Source: an uncultured Bacilli bacterium
GTDB taxonomy: Bacteria > Bacillota_I > Bacilli_A > RF39 > UBA660
Direction of reading: 5' to 3'
Assembly (NCBI GenBank): GCA_947628325.1
Contig: CANQZL010000003.1
Span: forward strand, 1 to 25,503
DNA: 25,503 nucleotides
The notes below the pieces were generated by a model that saw only the letters and a list, made by a program, of their open reading frames with translations, searched no databases and had not been told where the DNA came from. The position numbers and the translations under genes were made by a program. Shown piece after piece: positions 6,636-14,936 of the stretch (the stretch's first letter is position 1; each line of letters begins with the position of its first letter).

Positions 6636-8594
6636 ATGAAAATAATAAAAAAGTTAGTTAAATATTTAATTATAATAATAGCTTTAGGTATTTTTAGTAT
6701 AGCTGGATTATATATATATGCTTATTTTTCTCCTAAATTAGATATTAAAAATGCTAATCAATTTTATATATATGATGATAAAGAACAACTTGTTTATCAA
6801 GGGTCTGGGAATAATGAATGGGTTTCATTAGATGAAATGTCTCCATATTTTATAGATGCAGTTATAAATACAGAAGATAAAAGATTTTATAAACATCATG
6901 GTTTTGATTACTTAAGAATTATTAAAGCTATGTATAATAATATAAGAAATGGTTCAATAGTAGAAGGAGCTTCAACAATAAGTCAACAATATATTAAAAA
7001 TATGTATTTAGATTTCGGGAAGACTTGGCAAAGAAAAATTGAAGAAGCTTTTTTAACTTTAAGATTAGAAACACAATATGATAAAGATGAAATATTAGAA
7101 GGATATTTAAATACTATTAATTTTGGACAAGGTAATTACGGAGTAATGAATGCTAGTCAGTTTTATTTTAATAAGGATGCTGATGAATTAACATTAGAAG
7201 AAGCTATTATATTGGCGGGGATTCCTAAAGCTCCTAATAAATATAATCCTGTTACTAATTATGATGCTTGTATTGAAAGAGCTAAAGTAATTGCAAATGT
7301 TTTATTAAATAATCAAGTTATAGATGAAGAAACATTTAATAATTTATTTAAAAATAAAGTTACAGTTTATGGTAAAAAAAGTGAAGATAGTTTAAATATG
7401 TTAATGTATTATCAAGATGCAGTATATAAAGAATTAGAAAGTATTGAAAAAATACCAGATTCTTTAATTGAATCTGGAGGTATAAAAATATATACTTCTT
7501 TAAATATGGAAGCTCAAAGTTTAATGGAAAAAACTATTTTGGAATATATGAAAGATGATAAAATGCAAGTAGCAAGTATTATAGTCAATCCTAAAACTGG
7601 TGGTGTTATGGCGTTAACTGGTGGAGTTGATTACGCAGTAAGTCAATACAATAGAGCTATTAGTAGTCAAAGACAAGTAGGTTCTTCTATTAAGCCATTA
7701 CTTTATTATGCAGCTTTAGAAAATGGAATGGTTTCATCTTCTACTTTTTTAAGTGAACCTACAACATTTATGTTTTCTAATAATCAAAATTATTCACCAG
7801 CAAATTATAATAATAAGTATGGTAATAAGAATATTACGATGGCTGCTGCATTATCTTATTCTGATAATATTTATGCAGTTAAAACGCATTTATTTCTAGG
7901 AGAAGAAGTATTAGTTAATACGGCTAAGAGAATGGGACTAAAAGCTAATTTAGAACCAATTCCCTCTTTAGCATTGGGAACTTGTGAATTAAATATGTTA
8001 GATTTTGCTAGAGCTTATACAACTTTAGCTAGTGGTGGTTATAAAAGAGAGTTAACCTTTATAGATAAAGTTGTTGATTTAGAAGGTAATGTTTTGTATG
8101 AAAAAGATGATAAAAAAGAACTAGTTTTAAATGAATCTTATACATTTATATTAAATGAAATGATGACATCAACATATAATTCAGCTTTTATTGATTATAA
8201 TACGCCAACAGTAATGAGTATTGCTTCTAAAATATCTAGCAAATATGCAGTTAAAACCGGTTCTTCTGGAACTGATTGTTGGATGATTGGGTATGATGCT
8301 AATACTTTAATGATGGTTTGGAATGGTTATGATGATAATAGTGAAATGAAAGTTAGTGATGGAAATATTTCTAAAAATATTTGGGTTGATACTATGAGAA
8401 GTTTACCTTTTGAGAAGGAATGGTATGAAATGCCTAATAATGTTGTTGGAGTGCCTCTTAATGCTGTTACAGGAGAACAATCTAACGATCCAGAAAAAAC
8501 AACTATATTTTATTATGTTAATGGTAGTGAATATCGTGATTTTGATACGGAAACTGTTTATAAAGAATTATATAGTGATGGAAAAGATACTTAA
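6636..8594 (+). CDS. Class A penicillin-binding protein (bifunctional transglycosylase/transpeptidase)
   Basis: A membrane-anchored enzyme that polymerises lipid II into glycan strands and cross-links the stem peptides. The 652-residue product starts with a short basic segment and one membrane helix (about 7-30). The GT51 transglycosylase follows with the catalytic motif EDKRFYKHHGFD (from about 80), GASTISQQ, RKIEEAFLT and EILEGYLNTINFG. The transpeptidase has SSIK (catalytic S350, K353), SDN (409-411) and KTG (540-542), so both active sites look intact. ATG 6636 has GGGTG 6 bases upstream. It is the only left-arm gene on the plus strand, so it runs head-on to a fork leaving oriC. It converges on noc through the terminator at 8596-8619. 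It belongs to the PBP1a/PBP1-like group; the exact orthologue is not assigned. Confidence 0.95.
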   Translation: MKIIKKLVKYLIIIIALGIFSIAGLYIYAYFSPKLDIKNANQFYIYDDKEQLVYQGSGNNEWVSLDEMSPYFIDAVINTEDKRFYKHHGFDYLRIIKAMYNNIRNGSIVEGASTISQQYIKNMYLDFGKTWQRKIEEAFLTLRLETQYDKDEILEGYLNTINFGQGNYGVMNASQFYFNKDADELTLEEAIILAGIPKAPNKYNPVTNYDACIERAKVIANVLLNNQVIDEETFNNLFKNKVTVYGKKSEDSLNMLMYYQDAVYKELESIEKIPDSLIESGGIKIYTSLNMEAQSLMEKTILEYMKDDKMQVASIIVNPKTGGVMALTGGVDYAVSQYNRAISSQRQVGSSIKPLLYYAALENGMVSSSTFLSEPTTFMFSNNQNYSPANYNNKYGNKNITMAAALSYSDNIYAVKTHLFLGEEVLVNTAKRMGLKANLEPIPSLALGTCELNMLDFARAYTTLASGGYKRELTFIDKVVDLEGNVLYEKDDKKELVLNESYTFILNEMMTSTYNSAFIDYNTPTVMSIASKISSKYAVKTGSSGTDCWMIGYDANTLMMVWNGYDDNSEMKVSDGNISKNIWVDTMRSLPFEKEWYEMPNNVVGVPLNAVTGEQSNDPEKTTIFYYVNGSEYRDFDTETVYKELYSDGKDT

Positions 8595-8595
8595 A

Positions 8596-8619
8596 AAAGA
8601 CAACTGATTAGTTGTCTTT
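8596..8619. terminator. Bidirectional terminator between the PBP gene and noc
   Basis: AAAGACAACT (8596-8605) and AGTTGTCTTT (8610-8619) form a perfect 10-bp stem with a 4-base loop. On the minus strand the stem is followed by TTTTTT and serves noc, whose stop codon lies in the loop and stem (8608-8610). On the plus strand it serves the PBP gene with a shorter T run. Confidence 0.85.
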
Positions 8620-10164
8620 ATGTATTTGCATTGTTATTTGATAATTTGAATCAAAGTCTATTTCTTCAACATTTATGAAGAATCCTTGATCTCCTAATGA
8701 CTCAATACAAGAACGAATTGCTGCTATGGCATCTTTTAATTCTAAGCCATCTGATGATGTTGAATTATTACTGTTTTCATTATTTAAATTTGCTACAGCA
8801 TCCATTGGATCAACCATTGTATTTTGATTGTTATTGATAGTAATTTCAGGTCTTTCATCTTGGATTGGGGTAAAGTATTTATTACTCGCATTTATTTCCA
8901 TTGGATTATAGTCTTGATTAAATGATGACATTTGATTGTTAATAGGAGGCATAATATCAACTTTTGGTTCTTCTGGTTGTTTAAAATCATTGATAAATGA
9001 ATTATCAGTTGCTGGTGCATCAAATATTTCTAATTTAGGCGAAGAATTAGGTTCTTCTATTTGATTTTCAGAATTTGCTTGGTTATTACTAAAATCAGCA
9101 GCACTCATGAAATTCGTTTGTGGTTGTTCTTCAATTGGTGGAAGATTATCTGCCATACCAAAATATTTCTTTTCTTCCTGAGGTTGTTGCAAAGTATCTT
9201 GTGAAATAAAAGTACTTGCTGAATTTGGTGTTGCTATATTAAATTCTGGAACCATTGTTGCTTGTGTAAATGAAGAATTATTATTTTGATTATTTGGTAT
9301 TTCGGATGCTAAATTTAAATTTGGATTAATATTATCATTAGGAATGTTTAGATTACTATTGGATGGTTCAAGATTATCAAGTGTTTCTAATGGTGATGAT
9401 GGTGTCGTATCTTCTAATGTTTCAATTTCGTTTGGTTCAACATTTGGCGTTTTTTTAGCATCTTTTAGATCAACAGCATTGGCTTTAATATCTTCAATAC
9501 TAGGCATTGCAGAAACTATAGGAACATCACTAGATTCTTCTTCACTATCTTCTTGATTAGCATCTCTTAATTTTCTTAATTCTAAATCTAATTGACGAAC
9601 TGTTAGTCTTTCATTAATTATTCGATGTAACCATTCTCTTTGAGCATTTTTATCTTCTAAGCTTAGTAATGTTCTTGCATGTCTTTCAGAAATCTTATCT
9701 TCTAATAATGCTTGTTGAACTTCTTCATCTAAGTTTAATAATCTTAATTTATTAGCAATTGCTGGTTGAGAAAGTCCCATTCTTTTAGCTAATTGATCTT
9801 GAGTTAAATAACCTTTATCAAGAAGACTTTTGTAAGAACGTGCTTCTTCTATTGCAGTTAAATCTCTTCTTTGAACATTCTCTACTAAAGCAATTTCTGC
9901 AGATTTATTATCATCTATATTAGCAATAACAGCTGGAACAGTTTGTAAACCTGCCATTTGAGCTGCTTTATAACGACGCTCTCCAGCAATTATTTCATAT
10001 TTATCTCCTAGTTTTCTTAAAACTAAAGGTTGAATAATTCCATGTTCTTTTATTGAATCAGATAATTCTTTTAAACCTTGATCATCAAAAGATAATCTTG
10101 GTTGGAATCTATTTGGTATTATATCCTCTATATGTACTTGTAGGACACTTGGTTCTAAGTTCAT
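8608..10164 (-). CDS. noc: Noc-like ParB-family nucleoid occlusion protein with a long disordered insertion
   Basis: ParB/Noc proteins are CTP-dependent DNA clamps loaded at short palindromes. Residues 10-200 are the conserved part: NRFQPR (18-23), GERRYKA (61-67), ENVQR (95-99) and a helix-turn-helix around LTQDQLAKRMGLSQPAIANKLRLL (120-143). Residues 473-518 match the C-terminal dimerisation domain of Bacillus Noc. Of the residues that, as I recall, switch ParB to Noc-site specificity (Q, K, K, R), this protein has Q133, K139, N144 and R161. Its position next to rsmG is where Bacillus has noc, and two Noc sites lie nearby. Between about 204 and 472 is a low-complexity Asn/Pro/Ser/Gln/Glu-rich linker absent from usual 280-290-residue Noc. 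The N-terminal amphipathic membrane helix of Bacillus Noc is missing. ATG 10164 follows AGGGG at about 9 bases. Confidence 0.88.
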   Translation of the reverse strand: MNLEPSVLQVHIEDIIPNRFQPRLSFDDQGLKELSDSIKEHGIIQPLVLRKLGDKYEIIAGERRYKAAQMAGLQTVPAVIANIDDNKSAEIALVENVQRRDLTAIEEARSYKSLLDKGYLTQDQLAKRMGLSQPAIANKLRLLNLDEEVQQALLEDKISERHARTLLSLEDKNAQREWLHRIINERLTVRQLDLELRKLRDANQEDSEEESSDVPIVSAMPSIEDIKANAVDLKDAKKTPNVEPNEIETLEDTTPSSPLETLDNLEPSNSNLNIPNDNINPNLNLASEIPNNQNNNSSFTQATMVPEFNIATPNSASTFISQDTLQQPQEEKKYFGMADNLPPIEEQPQTNFMSAADFSNNQANSENQIEEPNSSPKLEIFDAPATDNSFINDFKQPEEPKVDIMPPINNQMSSFNQDYNPMEINASNKYFTPIQDERPEITINNNQNTMVDPMDAVANLNNENSNNSTSSDGLELKDAIAAIRSCIESLGDQGFFINVEEIDFDSNYQITMQIHKDN

Positions 10165-10220
10165 ATTCTCAGCCCCTTTTTATATTATTACCTATTATTA
10201 ATAATAACTTATTTTAGATA

Positions 10221-10928
10221 TTATTTCAATGGGTACTTAATTATTTTTTCATATCTTCGTGGATATTCTTTGGGTGTTATTTTTATTTTTTTTATTTTTA
10301 CAATATTTCTAATACTTTCTTCATATGGTAAGGTGAATTTTTCTATTTTTTCAATGTTTCCACCTAATATTTTTATAGCTTCTTTGGAATTGTTAATTTC
10401 TTCTTCATTAGAGCCTTTTAAAGGAATAAAATATCCATTTAATTTAACTAAGGGAAGACATAATTCTACTAAAGCTTACATATTACTTACAGCTCTTGCA
10501 GTAACTAAAGTAAATGATTCACGATTTTTAAGACAAAACTCCTCTACTCGACCATGATAAAAATTAATATTTGTTAGTTCTAATTTCTTAGATAACTCTT
10601 GTAAAAAGGTTATTTTTTTATTGTTAGAATCTAATAAAGTAACTTCTAGATTAGGAAAAAATATTTTTAAGACCATTCCTGGAAAACCTGCTCCAGTACC
10701 TACATCTAATAAATTATTAATATCTTGTAAATTAATAGCTTTTACAATAGTTAAAGAATCATAAAAATGTTTTAAATATATTTGATTTTCTTCAGTAATT
10801 GCAGTTAAATTGGTATGTTTGTTATATTCTATTAAGAATTTGGCATAAGTATCTAATTTAGTTAATTGCTCATTAGTTACTTTTATTCCTAATTTTTCAA
10901 CTTCTTTTATAAATTCTTCTTTATTCAT
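10221..10928 (-). pseudogene. rsmG: 16S rRNA m7G527 methyltransferase RsmG, interrupted by one in-frame TAA
   Basis: RsmG (GidB) uses S-adenosylmethionine to make m7G527 in 16S rRNA near the decoding site. The first part reads MNKEEF...NKHTNLTAI, then HFYDSL, the SAM loop LLDVGTGAGFPGMVLKI, LLDSNNKKITFL and VTARAVSNM, then TAA at 10476-10478. The same frame continues without shift through ALVELCLPLVKLNGYF, PLKGSNEEE, EESIRNIVKIKKI and TPKEYPRRYEKI to a TAA at 10221-10223, all typical of the RsmG C-terminus. It is therefore a single nonsense codon, not a frameshift or truncation. ATG 10928 overlaps the mnmG stop by 8 bases (ATGAATAA). The 150-residue product would lack the C-terminal part of the fold and is probably inactive. 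Readthrough or a sequence error cannot be excluded. Confidence 0.88.
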
Positions 10929-12789
10929 CTTTACCATATTCCTTTTTTAAATATACGGATAGAATTGAAATATCTGATGGATTAACACCACTTATTCTAA
11001 TTGCTTGAGCAATTGTAGTTGGTCGTACTTCTTTTAGTTTTTGTCTAGCTTCTGAAGCAATATTTTTAATTTTATCGTAGTCAATATCTTCTGGTATTTG
11101 TTTTTTCTCGAGCTTTAACATTTTTTCAGCTTCTTTATAGGATTTAGCTATATAGCCTTCATATTTTAAATTAATTTCTACTTGTTCTTGTATTTCTTCA
11201 CTATATGGTATTTCAATTAATTTATTTAAAAATAACATTGTTATTTCTGGTCTTTTTATTAATTTATAAAGGCTTTCTGAGGAGGTTGGTACTTGATAAT
11301 TATTATCTTCAAAGGCTTTTTTATTATTTGGAGTCATTTTGATTTTAGTTTCTTTCATGAAACTAAGTAAATTTTTTATATCTTCCTCTTTTTTTAGTAA
11401 TTTATTTAATTGCTGTTTAGATATAAGTCCAACATCATAGCCATAATGTCTTAATCTTAAATCAGCATTATCACTTCTTAAAAGTAATCTAAATTCAGCT
11501 CTACTAGTTAATAATCGATATGGATCTTTAATTCCTTTAGTAATTAAATCATCAATTAAAACGCCTATGTAAGCATCACTTCTTTTTAAGACAAAACTTT
11601 CTTTATTTTCAAGCTTTAAAGCAGCGTTTATACCAGCCATAAGTCCTTGACAAGCGGCTTCTTCGTAACCACTTGTTCCATTTATTTGACCAGCTGTAAA
11701 TAAATTTTTTAAAACTTTTGTTTCTAAATTGGCATTTAGTTGGGTTGGATAAATTGCATCATATTCTATTGCATAGCCATATCTTAATATTTTAGCATTT
11801 TCTAAACCAGGAAGACTATGAACCATTTGTTCTTGTATTTCAGGAGGCATTGAAGTTGAAAAACCTTGAACATATATATCATCATAATATCTACTTTCAG
11901 GCTCTAAAAATAATTGATGACGCTCTTTATCAGCAAATCTTACTACTTTGTCTTCAATTGATGGACAATATCTTGGTCCTATTCCTTTAATATCGTCTAA
12001 AGCTCCATACATACTTGATTTATTTAAATTAGCTCTTATTATTTCATGAGTTTTTTCAGTAGTATAAGTTAAGTAACATGGCTCTTGATCTTCTATTTTA
12101 TAACATGGTTTTAAATCAAAGCTAAAGGTTAAGTATTTATTATCGCCTGGTTCTATTTTAGTTTTTGAGAAATCAATTGAACTACGCTCTATTCTTTGTG
12201 GAGTTCCTGTTTTTAGTCTAATTATGTTAAAACCATACTCTTTTAGTTTGCCACTTAAGTAATTTGAAGGTTTTTCATTATGTGGACCTTTTCTTGTTCG
12301 AGTATTTCCCACTAATATATCGGCTTTTAAGTATGTTCCAGTTGTTAAAATGACAATTTTTGATGTAATTTTTGTTCCATCTTCTAAAATTACGCCTTTT
12401 ACTTCACCATTTTCGACAATTAGGTCTTCAACCATACCTTCTTTAATATCAAGATTTTTTAATTCTTTTAAAGCTTTAACCATTTCTTTTGGATAGGCTA
12501 TTTTATCGCCTTGAGCTCGTAAAGATTGAACAGCTGGACCTTTGGCACTATTTAGCATTTTGATTTGCAAATGTGTTTTATCAGCTATTTTACCCATTAA
12601 TCCTCCTAAGGCATCTATTTCTCGAACGACAATTCCTTTAGCACTTCCTCCAATATGAGGATTACATGGCATATCTGCTATATTTTTTAAATTACTTGTT
12701 ATTAATAAAGTTTTATGATTCTTTTTAGCAGCTGCATGGGCTGCTTCACAACCAGCATGTCCAGCTCCTACTACTATTATTTCATACAT
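10921..12789 (-). CDS. mnmG: tRNA U34 carboxymethylaminomethyl modification enzyme, FAD subunit (MnmG/GidA)
   Basis: MnmG works with MnmE to place the cmnm5 group on wobble uridine 34 of several tRNAs, using FAD, NADH and methylene-THF with glycine. The 622-residue product has the N-terminal FAD-binding GAGHAGCE (about 8-15), MPCNPHIGGSAKG, the GTSGYEEAACQGLMAG flavin motif and the C-terminal helical domain that binds MnmE, ending near IRISGVNPSDISIL. ATG 12789 follows AGAGG at 8 bases; a GTG at 12798 would overlap this site. A perfect Noc-binding palindrome lies between mnmE and this start. Its 3' end overlaps rsmG by 8 bases. Its partner mnmE is immediately upstream. Confidence 0.97.
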   Translation of the reverse strand: MYEIIVVGAGHAGCEAAHAAAKKNHKTLLITSNLKNIADMPCNPHIGGSAKGIVVREIDALGGLMGKIADKTHLQIKMLNSAKGPAVQSLRAQGDKIAYPKEMVKALKELKNLDIKEGMVEDLIVENGEVKGVILEDGTKITSKIVILTTGTYLKADILVGNTRTRKGPHNEKPSNYLSGKLKEYGFNIIRLKTGTPQRIERSSIDFSKTKIEPGDNKYLTFSFDLKPCYKIEDQEPCYLTYTTEKTHEIIRANLNKSSMYGALDDIKGIGPRYCPSIEDKVVRFADKERHQLFLEPESRYYDDIYVQGFSTSMPPEIQEQMVHSLPGLENAKILRYGYAIEYDAIYPTQLNANLETKVLKNLFTAGQINGTSGYEEAACQGLMAGINAALKLENKESFVLKRSDAYIGVLIDDLITKGIKDPYRLLTSRAEFRLLLRSDNADLRLRHYGYDVGLISKQQLNKLLKKEEDIKNLLSFMKETKIKMTPNNKKAFEDNNYQVPTSSESLYKLIKRPEITMLFLNKLIEIPYSEEIQEQVEINLKYEGYIAKSYKEAEKMLKLEKKQIPEDIDYDKIKNIASEARQKLKEVRPTTIAQAIRISGVNPSDISILSVYLKKEYGKDE

Positions 12790-12806
12790 TTTTGACACCT
12801 CTTTTT

Positions 12807-12820
12807 ATTTCCCGGGAAAT
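12807..12820. promoter_or_regulatory. Noc-binding site 1
   Basis: ATTTCCCGGGAAAT exactly matches the 14-bp consensus of the Bacillus subtilis Noc-binding site and is extended to an 18-bp palindrome (TT on the left, AA on the right, 12805-12822). It lies in the gap between mnmE and mnmG, 18 bases before the mnmG ATG. A second identical copy is at 14278-14291. Confidence 0.85.
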
Positions 12821-12827
12821 AATTTTT

Positions 12828-14195
12828 TTATTTCCCAAGACAAAATCTACTAAACATTTCATCTAATAATTCGTCTTCATAAGTTGAACCATTTATAGTT
12901 CCTAGAAGCTCCCAGATATTTTTAATGTCTAGTTCTATCATATCTATAGGAAGGTTTTCTTTTAAACCTTTTTCAATATCGATAATTCTATTTAAGCATT
13001 GTTCTAAAATACTTATACTTCGACTATTACTTAGATATGTTGGATCTTCTGATTCTATTTGATTTATATTAAACATTTCTATTATTTTTGATTTTAATTC
13101 ATCAATTCCTTGATTATTTTTAATACTCATATATACAATATTATTTTTATCTATTTTTAAATTTTCAATATTTAATTCTTTTGTTAAATCTGTTTTGTTA
13201 ATTATAATTAAATAGTTTTTATTTTTTATCTTTGATAATAATTCTTTAATATCTTCAGTTATTTTTTCATTATTATTTAAGACAAATAAAACTAAGTCAG
13301 ATTCTTCCATCATCTTTAAACTTTTTTCTACTCCGATAGATTCAACTATATCAGAAGTCTTTCTTATACCAGCTGTATCTATAATATTAAGTAAGATACC
13401 ATTGATACTTATCTGTCCTTCTACTATATCTCTTGTTGTACCAGCTACTTCGGTAACTATGGCTTTTTCTTCTTCAAGTAAGGCATTTAACAGACTACTT
13501 TTACCAACATTTGGTCTTCCGATAATAGAAGTTTTTATTCCATCTTTGATAATACGACCATTTTGACTTTCATTTAGAATATTTTGAATACGATTTTTTA
13601 AATTTGTTATTTTAGGTATTAAAATATCATTTGTAATAATATCAACATCATCATATTCTGGATAATCTATATTGACATTAATATTAGATATTACTTGAAC
13701 TAAATCGTCTCTTAAAGAATTTATTAAATCAGATACTTTTCCTGTAATTTGATTCGTAGCTAAGTCTCTTTGTTTATTGGTTTTGGCATTTATTAAATCC
13801 ATTACGGCTTCTGCTTCAAGTAAATCAATTCGCCCATTTAAGAAGGCACGTTTTGTAAATTCTCCTGGTTCAGCAAGACGACAGCCATATGTAAGAAGTA
13901 ATTCTAATACTTTATTAGTTGATGCAATTCCACCATGAGTGTTTATTTCTACAACATTTTCTTTAGTAAAGGTTTTAGGAGCTAACATTACTGATACTAA
14001 AACTTCATCTATTATTTTTTTTGTTTTTGGATCAATTATTTTACCATAGTTTATGGAATGGCTTGGTACTTTTGTTAAATCTTTTCCTTTAAATAGTTGA
14101 TTGACAATTTGAAGGGATTCATCACCACTTACTCTTATAATGGCAATAGCTCCTACTCCTTGACTAGTTGCTATTGCACAGATTGTATCATTCAT
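12828..14195 (-). CDS. mnmE: tRNA modification GTPase MnmE (TrmE)
   Basis: MnmE is the GTPase partner of MnmG in wobble-uridine modification. The 455-residue product has the N-terminal formyl-THF-binding domain (about 1-118, with GAIAIIRVSG and EPGEFTKRAFLNGRIDL) and a helical domain. The inserted G domain carries G1 GRPNVGKS (226-233), G2 AGTTRD (251-256), G3 DTAGIR (273-278) and G4 NKTD. The invariant C-terminal FCLGK includes the catalytic cysteine region. ATG 14195 follows AAAGGAGCG with ideal spacing. It has its own extended -10 promoter and is flanked on both sides by identical Noc-binding palindromes. Confidence 0.97.
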   Translation of the reverse strand: MNDTICAIATSQGVGAIAIIRVSGDESLQIVNQLFKGKDLTKVPSHSINYGKIIDPKTKKIIDEVLVSVMLAPKTFTKENVVEINTHGGIASTNKVLELLLTYGCRLAEPGEFTKRAFLNGRIDLLEAEAVMDLINAKTNKQRDLATNQITGKVSDLINSLRDDLVQVISNINVNIDYPEYDDVDIITNDILIPKITNLKNRIQNILNESQNGRIIKDGIKTSIIGRPNVGKSSLLNALLEEEKAIVTEVAGTTRDIVEGQISINGILLNIIDTAGIRKTSDIVESIGVEKSLKMMEESDLVLFVLNNNEKITEDIKELLSKIKNKNYLIIINKTDLTKELNIENLKIDKNNIVYMSIKNNQGIDELKSKIIEMFNINQIESEDPTYLSNSRSISILEQCLNRIIDIEKGLKENLPIDMIELDIKNIWELLGTINGSTYEDELLDEMFSRFCLGK

Positions 14196-14217
14196 ATTCT
14201 CGCTCCTTTCGGCTCGT

Positions 14218-14245
14218 ATTATAGCACATTTTATAATAGTGGGAA
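14218..14245 (-). promoter_or_regulatory. Promoter of mnmE
   Basis: Minus strand TTCCCA (14240-14245), 16-base spacer, TATAAT (14218-14223) with a TGC extension immediately upstream (TGn). It lies 22 bases before the mnmE start and about 30 bases downstream of Noc-binding site 2. Confidence 0.7.
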
Positions 14246-14277
14246 ATATTTTTTATATTACTTATTATATCAAAATT

Positions 14278-14291
14278 ATTTCCCGGGAAAT
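14278..14291. promoter_or_regulatory. Noc-binding site 2
   Basis: ATTTCCCGGGAAAT, identical to site 1 including the extra flanking TT and AA (14276-14293). It sits between the jag terminator and the mnmE promoter, about 2.2 kb from the origin. Confidence 0.85.
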
Positions 14292-14293
14292 AA

Positions 14294-14319
14294 AAAAGAA
14301 GAACTTTTTTATTCTTCTT
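14294..14319 (-). terminator. Terminator after jag
   Basis: On the minus strand AAGAAGAA (14312-14319) pairs with TTCTTCTT (14296-14303) around a loop containing the jag stop codon, followed by more T. The stem is AT-rich, so it may be leaky; mnmE has its own promoter downstream. Confidence 0.5.
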
Positions 14320-14935
14320 CGTCTTCAGTTTCAACATATCTTATTACAATATGTCGGTTTGGTTCTTCACCTTCGCTGGTCGTTGAAAGATTTTTATATT
14401 TAGATAAAGCATTATGAATTATTCTTCTTTCATATGAATTCATATTATCTAAACTAACATCAACTTTTGTTTTTAAAACTTCTCGAGCAATCTTTTTAGC
14501 ATTTCTTTCTAAATTAGATATTTTCTTTTCTTTATAATTTTCTACATCTAATAATATATATGGATATAAATCTAGACGATTATAAACCATTTGTCTTAAT
14601 ATTGTTTGAATTGCCATTAATGTTTGTCCATTTTTTCCTATTAATATATTATTTTTATCAGAATACATTTTTATATTGATTTGTTCATCACGAATATTGG
14701 TTTCATATTGACATTCTATTCCCATATTCTTTATTAATTCAGCTAATTGTTCTTTTAAGAAATTAGCTACTTCAGAAATTTTTATAATTTTGCAAATATA
14801 TGTTGTTCCTTTAAATAGTTTACCCTTTTTTTCTTCTTCTTTTATGAAAACTTCATTTTCTTTAACATTTAGAGTGTTTAAAGCTAGTTCTTTAGCTTCT
14901 TCTTTAGTTTTTCCTTCAAATACTTCAAATTCCAT
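14309..14935 (-). CDS. jag: RNA-binding protein KhpB/Jag (Jag-N, KH and R3H domains)
   Basis: Jag (KhpB/EloR) is an RNA-binding protein that in Gram-positives influences cell elongation and peptidoglycan synthesis, and is nearly always encoded with yidC. The 208-residue product has a Jag-N domain (about 1-50, FEVFEGKTKEEAKELAL), a KH domain with the GxxG loop GKNG (about 100-103, ILIGKNGQTLMAIQ) and an R3H domain (about 150-202, SYERRIIHNAL and SEGEEPNRHIVI). It ends in a short acidic tail. ATG 14935 is one base after the yidC stop with AGAGG 7 bases upstream; a TTG at 14953 inside yidC has no better site. Translational coupling to yidC is likely. Confidence 0.94.
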   Translation of the reverse strand: MEFEVFEGKTKEEAKELALNTLNVKENEVFIKEEEKKGKLFKGTTYICKIIKISEVANFLKEQLAELIKNMGIECQYETNIRDEQINIKMYSDKNNILIGKNGQTLMAIQTILRQMVYNRLDLYPYILLDVENYKEKKISNLERNAKKIAREVLKTKVDVSLDNMNSYERRIIHNALSKYKNLSTTSEGEEPNRHIVIRYVETEDEEE

Positions 14936-14936
14936 T

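Noticed and set aside
10221..10475. Frameshift as the cause of the short RsmG
   Set aside because: The conserved C-terminal sequence continues in the same frame after TAA; only one codon is changed.
10270..10557. Plus-strand open frame over the end of rsmG
   Set aside because: The minus strand here encodes a recognisable RsmG C-terminus, and the plus-strand protein resembles nothing known.
14239..14247. Half Noc site GGGAAAT near the mnmE promoter as a third binding site
   Set aside because: Only one arm of the palindrome is present, and it overlaps the -35 region of mnmE.
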